From Anaerolineales bacterium (lineage in GTDB: Bacteria; Chloroflexota; Anaerolineae; Anaerolineales; UBA6663), in contig JAGOBN010000134.1 of assembly GCA_017999235.1 (NCBI GenBank), forward strand, positions 1 through 8,769: a DNA stretch of 8,769 bases. Reading direction: 5' to 3'. The notes beneath the pieces are model-generated. The model worked only from the letters and a program-made list of their open reading frames with translations. It had not been told where the DNA came from and made no database searches. Positions 1 to 5,686 of the stretch are shown piece after piece (within the stretch, counting starts at the first letter, position 1; every line of letters starts with the position of its first letter). Position numbers and translations under genes: made by a program.

Positions 1-1290
1 CGGGAATTCGTAGACCGGAATGCGCGCCAGGCGCTGGACCACCCACTGGTCATCGGCGTCGGCGGCGCCGCGGGCGGCCTCGTCCAGCGCGGCCTCCCAT
101 TCCCCCTGGCTGACCGCCGGCCCAATTACTACCCGGTCGCCGCCGTACGACCGGTTGGGCTTGAGCACCAGCAGGTCGCGCTCCTTGCGCACGTACTCCA
201 ACAGGTCCACCATCTCGCCATCCGGCAGGCTGGCGCGCCGCTGGCCGATGACGCGCGTCCAGAGCACGTGCCGGCGGAAAACCTGGCGCTCGTCGGCGCT
301 GAAGTACTTCTGCGTGTACTGCGGGTCGGTCAGGATCTCCCAGCTGCTCTTGTGGTCGAAATCGCCGGCCAGCGACGAGATGACGCGGTTCTGCTTGAAC
401 AAATGGCGCAGCGGCCGGATATCCACCCCGTCGTCCTGTTCGATGGCCAGCATGTCGCGGATCTCGTAGTCGCGGTAGATCACGTCCACCACCCGCCCCT
501 TGAACATCACCTCGTTGTCCACCAGATACAGCTCGGAGGGGTCGGCGTGGAAGATGTTCAGCCCGTGGCGCTCGGCGTAATACTCGGCCAGGCATTCTTG
601 TTCGACCGGGCCGTCGTCGGAGTATTTGGGCTCGACAAAGCAGATGTTGCGGCCGCGCCGGCCAATGCCCTCCAGGTGATCCAGGACCTCCTGGATAAAC
701 AGCTCGCGCAGGTCCTGGCCGGCCTCCAGGCGCAGGCCGGGCGCGTGCGGGGCCAGGGCCGGCATCACCACGTCGGCCAGCAGCTGCTCGACATTGGGGA
801 TCAGGTGGATGCCGCCCACCCCGGAGAGGTTCGGCTCCATGAAGTGGAGCGAGTCCTTCCACATCGGGCTGGTCAGGTCCAGCACGGCATCCAGCCGGCC
901 AAAGACCGGGTTGTTTTCCCGGTGGTTGGGGCCCCAGTTATCCCACAGCCACTTCTCCTCGGGCGGAGTCAGCGGCACAATGCCGCGCACGCCAAAATCC
1001 TGGATGTAAAGATCGGGCAGCCGCTTCACGGCATTGATGAGGGTCAAGGCCACAAAGTGCAGATACGCCAGCTGATCCGGCAGGATGCCGGTCGGCCGCA
1101 TGAGCACGGGGATGACCTCCGCCTGGCCCGCCCGCATGTAGATCAGCTTGCGGCTGAGCGCCTCGGCATGCCACGTTTGCACCAGGGCGGCGCCCTCGGC
1201 GCGAGAAAGCCGGCCGAAGGCCTGCCGAATCTGGCTATCCAACGTCAGGCCGCTCAGGCCGCGTTCTTCGGCCGGGGTCAAAGTGGACAT
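1..1290 (-). CDS. Circularly permuted ATP-grasp-like protein (partial, 3' end beyond the window)
   Basis: The reading frame is open for 430 codons from ATG at 1290 to the left edge, so the C-terminus is missing. The start is supported by AAGGAAG 3 nt upstream of the ATG. Residues about 129-170 read GRLDAVLDLTS then HFMEPNLSGVGG, and 218-244 contain FVEPKYSDDGPVEQE. Residues 373-390 read LVLKPNRSYGGDRVVIG, with Lys376 and a glycine-rich loop, followed by WVVQRLARIP at 415-424. This order (substrate-type segments first, nucleotide-binding Lys and Gly loop late) matches circularly permuted ATP-grasp ligases of the glutathionylspermidine-synthase-like group. Such enzymes join a carboxylate to an amine or thiol using ATP, but the substrate here is unknown. 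No signal peptide or membrane segment is seen, so it is probably cytosolic. It diverges from hisS. The family call is from motif reading, not a database match. Confidence 0.75.
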   Translation of the reverse strand, partial: MSTLTPAEERGLSGLTLDSQIRQAFGRLSRAEGAALVQTWHAEALSRKLIYMRAGQAEVIPVLMRPTGILPDQLAYLHFVALTLINAVKRLPDLYIQDFGVRGIVPLTPPEEKWLWDNWGPNHRENNPVFGRLDAVLDLTSPMWKDSLHFMEPNLSGVGGIHLIPNVEQLLADVVMPALAPHAPGLRLEAGQDLRELFIQEVLDHLEGIGRRGRNICFVEPKYSDDGPVEQECLAEYYAERHGLNIFHADPSELYLVDNEVMFKGRVVDVIYRDYEIRDMLAIEQDDGVDIRPLRHLFKQNRVISSLAGDFDHKSSWEILTDPQYTQKYFSADERQVFRRHVLWTRVIGQRRASLPDGEMVDLLEYVRKERDLLVLKPNRSYGGDRVVIGPAVSQGEWEAALDEAARGAADADDQWVVQRLARIPVYEFP

Positions 1291-1326
1291 GCGCTTCCTT
1301 TGCCTGCTGGGTGTGGGGGGAGTTTA
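1291..1326 (-). promoter_or_regulatory. Promoter -10 and ribosome binding site of the ATP-grasp gene
   Basis: On the minus strand, TAAACT (1326-1321) is a plausible -10 box and would give a leader of about 24 nt. AAGGAAG lies 3 nt before the ATG at 1290 and decides the start. The only -35 candidate, TTCGCC at 18-bp spacing, is weak. The same TAAACT hexamer appears before the gene at 5687. Confidence 0.4.
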
Positions 1327-1392
1327 ATCCAAAAGATCGAATCCGGCGAAACCGCCCAAGGCCCGGCCGGCGCGGGGCGGCGCAATTTGGGG

Positions 1393-1398
1393 TAAAAT
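1393..1398 (+). promoter_or_regulatory. Possible -10 box of the hisS transcript
   Basis: TAAAAT stands 7 nt before an ATG at 1406 and about 150 nt before hisS. No convincing -35 is present. If used, transcription would start at about 1405, giving a roughly 145-nt hisS leader that begins almost exactly on the small ORF. A TATAAT box sits at the same 7-nt distance from the ATG of the glycosyltransferase gene. Confidence 0.4.
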
Positions 1399-1405
1399 GC
1401 TCGGC

Positions 1406-1474
1406 ATGAACGGCAATATTGTTGCGACCCGGCGGATCCATCCCCATCGACCCAGAAGCGTTTACCCGGCTTGA
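1406..1474 (+). CDS. Possible hisS leader peptide, 22 codons
   Basis: A short ORF begins MNGNIVATRR and continues IHPHRPRSVYPA before TGA at 1472-1474. It carries two His codons (CAT, CAT at 1439 and 1445) in a His-Pro-His run, ending 35 nt before a terminator-like hairpin that precedes hisS. This is the layout of ribosome-mediated attenuation, where stalling at His codons would change folding of the downstream hairpin. Support is limited. Two His codons is far fewer than in classical his leaders, there is no Shine-Dalgarno (translation would have to be leaderless), and I could not find a clear anti-terminator pairing by eye. It may be a chance ORF. Confidence 0.25.
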   Translation: MNGNIVATRRIHPHRPRSVYPA

Positions 1475-1507
1475 GCGGAGATCCTGGCCGTTTTCGGCAA
1501 GTTATCC

Positions 1508-1537
1508 AGCGCGGGCCGCCCGGCCCGCGTTTTGTTT
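1508..1537 (+). terminator. Terminator-like hairpin in front of hisS (possible attenuator)
   Basis: GCGGGCCG (1511-1518) and CGGCCCGC (1521-1528) are perfect inverted repeats. The stem extends outward by C1510-G1529, a G-U wobble and an A-U pair. In practice it would form about 7 inner base pairs closing a GCCC tetraloop. GTTTTGTTT follows at 1529-1537, giving a Rho-independent terminator shape. It ends directly before the hisS Shine-Dalgarno GGGAG (1538-1542). No complete plus-strand gene lies upstream that would need termination, so regulation of hisS is the simplest reading. It could instead stop antisense or upstream read-through. Confidence 0.6.
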
Positions 1538-1548
1538 GGGAGTGAGCC

Positions 1549-2817
1549 ATGAAAACGAAGATCGCCACCGTCAAAGGCGCGCGTGATTTTTACCCCGAGC
1601 AGATGGCCCTGCGCCAGTGGCTGTACGCCAACATGCGGGCGGCGGCCCAGGCCTTTGGCTACCAGGAATATGACGGCCCGTTTTTGGAGACCCTGGACCT
1701 GTACGCGGCCAAATCCGGCGAGGAGCTGGTGAAGGAACAGGCCTTTGTCTTCAATGACCGGGGCGGCGACCAGATCACCCTGCGCCCGGAGCTGACGCCG
1801 TCGCTGGCGCGCATGGTGGCAGGCCGGCAGGGCCAATTGCCGCGGCCGATCCGCTGGTGGAGCTTCGGCCCGTTCTGGCGCTACGAGCGCCCGCAGAAGG
1901 GCCGCTCGCGCGAGTTCTTCCAGTGGAACGTGGACCTGCTGGGCGTGGACAGCCCCGCCGCCGACGCGGAGCTGGCCGGCGTGATGGCCACCTTCTTCCG
2001 CAACATCGGCTTTGGGCCGGCCGAGATCAAGATCCAGTTCAACAACCGCCGGCTGATGGACGGCGAGATCACGGCCCTGGGCCTGGCCGAGAAAAAGAAA
2101 GACGTCTTCCGCCTGATCGACCGGCGCGACAAGCTGAGCCCGGAGGCCTGGGACAAATACGCGGCCGATCTGGGCGTCAGCGCCGAGCAATTGGACGGCT
2201 TGAAGGCCATGCTGGCCAATCGCAGCCTGTGGCAGAAATCCGCGGAGTGCGTGGCCTTTTTGGAGGCGGCCGAAGCGCTGGGCCTGCGCGAGTACCTGGA
2301 ATACGACCCGACGGTGATCCGCGGGCTGGATTACTACACCGGCACGGTCTTCGAGGCCCGCGACCGGGAAGGCGAGTTCCGCGCCATCCTGGGCGGCGGC
2401 CGCTACGACAACCTGGTGGGGGAGGTGGGCGGCGACCGGCTGCCCGGCGTGGGGTTCGCCATGGGGGATGTGGTTATCGGGCTGGTGGCCCAGAAATACG
2501 GCAAGGTGGGGGCCCTGCCGACCGCGCCGGCCGAGGTGCTGGTGACGGTCTTCAACCCGGAAAGCCTGGCGGAGTCCCTGCGGCTGGCCGCCGAACTGCG
2601 CGCCGCCGGCCTGCGGGTGGAATGGTATCCGGAGGCCGCCAAGCTGGACCGGCAGCTCAAATACGCGGACGCGCTCGGGGTGCGCTTCGCGCTCATCCAA
2701 GGGCCGGACGAGCTGGCGGCCGGCGTCGTTATGTTAAAAGACCTGCGCTCGCGGACCCAGGTGGCGGTGCCGCGCGGCCAGCTGGCGGCCGCATTAAAAG
2801 CGCAGGCCGGCGGCTGA
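1549..2817 (+). CDS. hisS: Histidine--tRNA ligase (HisRS)
   Basis: This 422-residue class II aminoacyl-tRNA synthetase charges tRNA-His with histidine in the cytoplasm; the length is normal for bacterial HisRS. The start has GGGAG 6 nt upstream. Visible landmarks are the N-terminal KGARDFYPEQ (9-18), TLRPELTPSLAR (77-88), motif 2 FGPFWRYERPQ (106-116) leading to EFFQWNVD, the histidine-specific RGLDYYTGTVFE (258-269) and LGGGRYDNLV (281-290). The anticodon-binding domain follows from about 328. Motif 3 reads PGVGFAMGDVVI (299-310): the GLER found in typical bacterial enzymes, with its ATP-binding Arg, is replaced by GDVV. This is probably a subfamily trait rather than inactivation, as all other signatures are intact. 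The gene is followed within 50 bp by tRNA-His and preceded by a possible attenuator. Confidence 0.97.
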   Translation: MKTKIATVKGARDFYPEQMALRQWLYANMRAAAQAFGYQEYDGPFLETLDLYAAKSGEELVKEQAFVFNDRGGDQITLRPELTPSLARMVAGRQGQLPRPIRWWSFGPFWRYERPQKGRSREFFQWNVDLLGVDSPAADAELAGVMATFFRNIGFGPAEIKIQFNNRRLMDGEITALGLAEKKKDVFRLIDRRDKLSPEAWDKYAADLGVSAEQLDGLKAMLANRSLWQKSAECVAFLEAAEALGLREYLEYDPTVIRGLDYYTGTVFEARDREGEFRAILGGGRYDNLVGEVGGDRLPGVGFAMGDVVIGLVAQKYGKVGALPTAPAEVLVTVFNPESLAESLRLAAELRAAGLRVEWYPEAAKLDRQLKYADALGVRFALIQGPDELAAGVVMLKDLRSRTQVAVPRGQLAAALKAQAGG

Positions 2818-2822
2818 AATTA

Positions 2823-2831
2823 TGATAGAAT
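2823..2831 (+). promoter_or_regulatory. Extended -10 promoter of the tRNA genes
   Basis: TGaTAGAAT fits the extended -10 pattern TGnTATAAT and lies 5 nt after the hisS stop codon. No -35 is seen, as is usual for extended -10 promoters. Transcription would start near 2838, directly before a hairpin and tRNA-His. The tRNAs can therefore be transcribed independently of hisS. Confidence 0.5.
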
Positions 2832-2838
2832 GTCGCCC

Positions 2839-2858
2839 GCGTCGGCCTTAGCCGGCGC
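2839..2858 (+). other. GC-rich hairpin in the tRNA-His leader
   Basis: GCGTCGGC and GCCGGCGC form an 8-bp stem (one G-U) around a CTTA loop, ending 8 nt before the tRNA. It is followed by A residues, not T, so it is not a terminator for hisS. It probably sits at the very 5' end of the tRNA precursor. Its role is unknown; RNA processing or 5' protection are possible. Confidence 0.5.
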
Positions 2859-2866
2859 AAAAATAT

Positions 2867-2939
2867 GGTGGCTGTAGCTCAATGGCAGAGCACTGCACTG
2901 TGGCTGCAGTGGTTGCGGGTTCAAGCCCCGTCAGCCACC
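2867..2939 (+). tRNA. trnH: tRNA-His(GTG)
   Basis: A full cloverleaf folds: acceptor GTGGCTG (2868-2874) with CAGCCAC (2932-2938), D-stem GCTC/GAGC, anticodon stem CTGCA/TGCAG with loop CTGTGGC, and T-arm GCGGG-TTCAAGC-CCCGT. The anticodon GTG is at 2900-2902. The extra G at 2867 (G-1) faces discriminator C73 at 2939, the identity pair recognised by HisRS and encoded in the genome here. The 3' CCA is not encoded and must be added after transcription. It lies just downstream of hisS, whose product charges it. Confidence 0.97.
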
Positions 2940-2990
2940 CTCACATGGGATTGCCCAGGGTTTCGCTGAGTTGTCTTTCCAGGGGGAGCA

Positions 2991-3015
2991 CCGGCAACCA
3001 GCGCCCTGCCGGCGC
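2991..3015 (+). other. GC-rich hairpin between the two tRNAs
   Basis: Two alternative stems can form: CCGGCA (2991-2996) with TGCCGG (3007-3012), or GCGCC (3001-3005) with GGCGC (3011-3015). They end 5 and 2 nt before tRNA-Arg. Neither is followed by a T run. It resembles the hairpin in front of tRNA-His and may mark a processing site in a joint tRNA-His/tRNA-Arg precursor. The rest of the 78-nt spacer shows no gene or clear promoter. Confidence 0.35.
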
Positions 3016-3017
3016 CC

Positions 3018-3091
3018 GCCCTGGTAGCTCAATTGGATAGAGCGCTTGACTTCGGATCAAGTGGTTGTGGGTTCAATTCCTGCCCAGGGCA
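3018..3091 (+). tRNA. trnR: tRNA-Arg(TCG)
   Basis: A full cloverleaf folds: acceptor GCCCTGG (3018-3024) with CCAGGGC (3084-3090), discriminator A at 3091, D-stem GCTC/GAGC, anticodon stem CTTGA/TCAAG with loop CTTCGGA, and T-arm GTGGG-TTCAATT-CCTGC (two G-U pairs). The anticodon TCG is at 3052-3054 and reads CGA. CCA is not encoded. No separate promoter is evident, so it is probably co-transcribed with tRNA-His. I see no clear terminator after it; only a GTTTTT run at 3129-3134 without an adjacent stem. Confidence 0.96.
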
Positions 3092-3165
3092 CTCATCCAG
3101 CACGTTCTCCGTTACTCGTCGCACGTTAGTTTTTCGACAACTCGTTCACTAATTGAGGCGTTGCC

Positions 3166-3191
3166 GCGTGCGCCGGCCGGCCCGGCCACGC
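3166..3191 (+). other. Strong hairpin 16 nt before the metallopeptidase start
   Basis: GCGTG plus GCCGG on the left (bulged C at 3171) pair with CCGGC plus CACGC on the right around a CCGGC loop, a 10-bp GC-rich stem. No T run follows, so it does not look like a terminator. In the mRNA it would lie just upstream of a start codon with a poor Shine-Dalgarno and could affect translation initiation. Confidence 0.4.
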
Positions 3192-3207
3192 TGGAACTTG
3201 ACCGACG

Positions 3208-4281
3208 ATGCGTCGCTCGCGCGAATTGCTATTTAACGACGACACCCTGCGCCTGGAGCTGCTGCTCACGCCGCTGCACCGCCTGGACGTGTCGATTGAG
3301 CAGGCCTACTTCGCGGAGGCCATCCGCGTGGCGCGCGATGATCTCAAGCGCCTGCGGATCACCCAGCTGCAGCCGCACTACTACCTCTCCACCGGCTATG
3401 GCACCGTGGCCGGCACCACCAGCATCGCCCTGGGCTTTTACGACTGTCACGAACTCCTGCGCCAGCTCAACCGCGAACTGCGCGGCTTCCAGTACTCGCA
3501 CGAAGACATCGTCAACCTGGTGCGGCACGAGCTGGGCCACGCCTTCGCGTACGCGTACAAGCTCTACACCCGCAAAGACTTCCGGCAGATTTTCAAGGTC
3601 AAGGGCAATTACTTCAACACCTATCCGGTGACCGACCGGTACGTGGAGCGAGTCAATCCGTGGAGCCGGGATTTCGTCAACCCCTCCGGCGATCACTACG
3701 CGCAGAAGCACCCGGACGAGGATTTTGCCGAGACCTTCACGGTGCTCATGCAGCCCGGTTACAACTGGGAGCGCGAATACCGTAACTACCCCGGCGCGCG
3801 GCGCAAGCTCGAGTTCGTCCAGGCCCTCATCCACGAGCTCGGCAACACGCCGCCGGTAATCGATCAGGCGCCCTATTACTTTGAGCCGCTGGAGTCATTC
3901 CGGATCACGCTGGCGCAGTTCTTCCGCCTGCGGAGCACGCGCCCCTACCGCCGCCACGCCAGCGGCTTTATCGACCCGGACCTGCGGGATCTCTTCTGGC
4001 ATCCGCCGGCCATTCTGCGCGGCAACCGCCAGCGCGAGCGCGACTACGTCCACGCCGACAACTTTATCCGCAAGCACAAGCGCGCCATCGTCACGCAGGT
4101 CAGCCGCTGGACCGGGGTCTCGGAATTGGTGGTGAAGGACTTGCTGGATAAGTGCAGCGCGCGCTCGCACGCGCTGGACCTGTGGGTGCGCAAGGACAAG
4201 CGCGAAAGCAAGCTGGTGGAAGTGACCTCGTTTGTTTCCTACCGCTGCGCGCTCTACGCCCTCAACGACCGCTATCTATGA
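3208..4281 (+). CDS. Predicted zinc metallopeptidase (HExxH, Peptidase_Mx-like)
   Basis: The 357-residue protein carries HELGH at 107-111 (zinc ligands His107 and His111, catalytic Glu108). HPDEDFAETF follows at 168-177, where Glu175 or His168 probably supplies the third ligand. HExxH followed 55-65 residues later by HPxEDxAET is the pattern I associate with the putative zinc-binding metallopeptidase (Mx) family, whose substrates are unknown. No signal peptide or membrane segment is visible, so a cytosolic role is likely. The C-terminal third (about 225-357) is basic and I do not recognise a domain in it. The ATG at 3208 is the first start after an in-frame stop at 3199-3201, but its ribosome binding site is weak. 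The 3' end overlaps the convergent glycosyltransferase gene by 6 bp. The family call is moderate; a metal-dependent hydrolase fold is fairly sure. Confidence 0.75.
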   Translation: MRRSRELLFNDDTLRLELLLTPLHRLDVSIEQAYFAEAIRVARDDLKRLRITQLQPHYYLSTGYGTVAGTTSIALGFYDCHELLRQLNRELRGFQYSHEDIVNLVRHELGHAFAYAYKLYTRKDFRQIFKVKGNYFNTYPVTDRYVERVNPWSRDFVNPSGDHYAQKHPDEDFAETFTVLMQPGYNWEREYRNYPGARRKLEFVQALIHELGNTPPVIDQAPYYFEPLESFRITLAQFFRLRSTRPYRRHASGFIDPDLRDLFWHPPAILRGNRQRERDYVHADNFIRKHKRAIVTQVSRWTGVSELVVKDLLDKCSARSHALDLWVRKDKRESKLVEVTSFVSYRCALYALNDRYL

Positions 4282-5538
4282 GGCGCCGGCGGCCACCGGC
4301 CGGGCCGCCCGCAGTTCGGTGTACACCCCCATCAGCCGCTCGGCGATCACGCGCCAGCTGTAGCTCTGCGCGTATTCCACCGCCTGGCCGCCCATCCGCG
4401 CCCGCAAAATCGGGTCCGAAATGATCGCGCAGATGCGGTCCGCCAGCGCCCCCGGATCACGGTCCGGCACGTGATACCCGGTCTCGCCGTCCTTGATTAA
4501 GAACGCCAGGCCGCCCACCTCGGACGCGATCACGGGCGTGCCGCAGGCCATGGCTTCCAGCGCCACCATGCCGAACGACTCATAGTGGGACGGCATCACC
4601 ACCGCGTCCGCGGCGGCATAGTAATCGGGCAGGGTGTCCTGATCCTGCTTGCCCAGAAACGTCACCAAGCCTTCCAGCGCCAGCTCGTCCCGCAGGGCCA
4701 TGATGCGCGCCAGCTCGGCGTTCCGGGCGGCCGGGTCGTCCGGATCGCCGCCGATGATGGACAGCGCCAGCTGGTCGCACTCGCACACGCCGCGGTCGCG
4801 CAGCTGGGCCACGGCCCGCAGCAGTGTCTCCAGCCCTTTGAGCGGCTCAATGCGGCCGACAAAGACCAGCAGGATGCGGTTCGGGTCCACGCCGATGCGC
4901 TCCTTGGCCTGGTCGGCGCGCCGCGGATAGAACAAGTTCACATCCACGCCCGGCGGGATGACGCTGACGCGGTCCACCGGGACGCGATAGAGCCATTGGA
5001 TCTGGGCCAGCTCGGCCGGCGTGGCCGCGATCAGCCGGTCCGCTGAACGCATGAGCGCGGTCTCGGTCTGGACGCGCAGCTCGCTCTCGCGCTCGGCCGG
5101 CGTCTGGGCGATGCGGTTCTTCATGTGGCCGAGGGTGTGGAACATCAGGGCAAAGGGCGTCCCCCAGGCCGCGCGCAGGCTCTCGGCCGCCATGCCGGAC
5201 AGCCAATAGTGCGCGTGGACGACGTCATACTGCACGCCGGTCGCCCGCGCGAACTCGCGCAGGCCGCCCACAAATTCCGGGACATGCCGCACCAGCCCTT
5301 CCTTGGACATCGGGGTTTCCGGGCCGGCCGGCACGTGGATGACGCGGTTGCCGTAGCCCAGATCTTCTTTGACGTGCGGCTGGTGCTCATCCTGGGAGCG
5401 GGTGAAGACATCCACGGCCAGGCCGCGCCGGCCCAATTCCCGCGTCAGGTCCCGGACGTAGACGTTCATGCCGCCGGTGTCTTTGCCGCCGAGCGTGGCC
5501 AATGGGCAGGTATGGAAGGACAACATGGCGATCCGCAT
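4276..5538 (-). CDS. GT4-family glycosyltransferase (MshA / sucrose-phosphate synthase-like)
   Basis: This is a 420-residue retaining GT-B glycosyltransferase that would move a sugar from a nucleotide-sugar donor to an unknown acceptor. The N-terminal acceptor domain has the glycine motif GGMNVYV (22-28) and HAHYWLSG (108-115). The donor domain has VGRIEPLKG (227-235, Arg229 and Lys234 contacting the nucleotide diphosphate) and the EX7E motif from Glu320 to Glu328 in ESFGMVALEAMACGTP. The set resembles MshA (GlcNAc transfer to inositol phosphate in mycothiol synthesis) and bacterial sucrose-phosphate synthases. No other mycothiol or sucrose genes are in the window, so the substrate stays open. 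No membrane segment is seen. The start has no Shine-Dalgarno; TATAAT 7 nt upstream suggests a leaderless mRNA. It is divergent from the receiver-ATPase operon and convergent with the metallopeptidase. Confidence 0.93.
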   Translation of the reverse strand: MRIAMLSFHTCPLATLGGKDTGGMNVYVRDLTRELGRRGLAVDVFTRSQDEHQPHVKEDLGYGNRVIHVPAGPETPMSKEGLVRHVPEFVGGLREFARATGVQYDVVHAHYWLSGMAAESLRAAWGTPFALMFHTLGHMKNRIAQTPAERESELRVQTETALMRSADRLIAATPAELAQIQWLYRVPVDRVSVIPPGVDVNLFYPRRADQAKERIGVDPNRILLVFVGRIEPLKGLETLLRAVAQLRDRGVCECDQLALSIIGGDPDDPAARNAELARIMALRDELALEGLVTFLGKQDQDTLPDYYAAADAVVMPSHYESFGMVALEAMACGTPVIASEVGGLAFLIKDGETGYHVPDRDPGALADRICAIISDPILRARMGGQAVEYAQSYSWRVIAERLMGVYTELRAARPVAAGAS

Positions 5539-5545
5539 AGGCAGA

Positions 5546-5551
5546 ATTATA
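5546..5551 (-). promoter_or_regulatory. Consensus -10 box for the glycosyltransferase gene, leaderless spacing
   Basis: A perfect TATAAT on the minus strand is separated from the ATG at 5538 by exactly TCTGCCT. A transcript starting about 7 nt after the box would begin on the start codon itself. No Shine-Dalgarno lies in the gap and no good -35 is seen. Confidence 0.6.
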
Positions 5552-5576
5552 ACGACGAATAGAGGATTAGACCGGT

Positions 5577-5605
5577 TTGCCCATCCGCGCCGGCCGTGCT
5601 AAACT
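5577..5605 (+). promoter_or_regulatory. Promoter of the receiver-ATPase / sirtuin / kinase operon
   Basis: TTGCCC (5577-5582, four of six matches to the -35 consensus) is 17 bp from TAAACT (5600-5605). The -10 is extended by TG at 5597-5598. The predicted transcript starts near 5612, leaving a leader of about 75 nt. The Shine-Dalgarno before the ATG at 5687 is poor (TAGGG only 1 nt away). The leader contains a weak 6-bp inverted repeat, AGCGGT/ACCGCT. Confidence 0.5.
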
Positions 5606-5686
5606 CCTCTTCGCCCATAACAATGCGACTTCTGAGCGGTGCCTGCGCGGGCGAACGCCAACCGCTTTCAACGGGTGCGGTAGGGC

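Noticed and set aside
50..862. 270-codon minus-strand frame rich in Arg, Gly and Pro
   Set aside because: It is out of frame with the real gene reading from 1290 to the edge, whose translation shows conserved ATP-grasp-type motifs.
268..1395. 375-codon plus-strand open frame over the left gene
   Set aside because: It is a mirror of the ATP-grasp-like gene; its translation has no family motifs and no ribosome binding site.
1321..1548. T-box riboswitch upstream of hisS
   Set aside because: No T-box core sequence (GGTGG followed by ACCGCG) or specifier-loop landmarks can be found in the leader.
1462..2700. 412-codon open frame antisense to hisS
   Set aside because: hisS has unmistakable motifs on the other strand. 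The antisense translation is low-complexity in Ala, Gly, Gln and His, with no recognisable domain, as expected from a high-GC mirror frame.
1857..2825. 322-codon plus-strand frame inside hisS
   Set aside because: Arg/Gly/Pro-rich +1-type shadow of hisS with no domain.
2951..3090. TGCCCAGGG occurring both in the tRNA spacer (2952) and at the tRNA-Arg 3' end (3081), as a possible tRNA remnant or attachment site
   Set aside because: Only about 9 bases match, with no integrase gene and no longer repeat around either copy.
3065..3631. 188-codon frame starting inside tRNA-Arg
   Set aside because: It begins within the tRNA and is out of frame with the HELGH metallopeptidase; the translation is Ser/Thr/Ala-rich filler.
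5635..5666. AGCGGT/ACCGCT inverted repeat in the leader of the receiver-ATPase operon, as a riboswitch or attenuator
   Set aside because: The stem is short, the inner pairing is weak and there is no T-tail; such repeats are expected by chance at this GC content.
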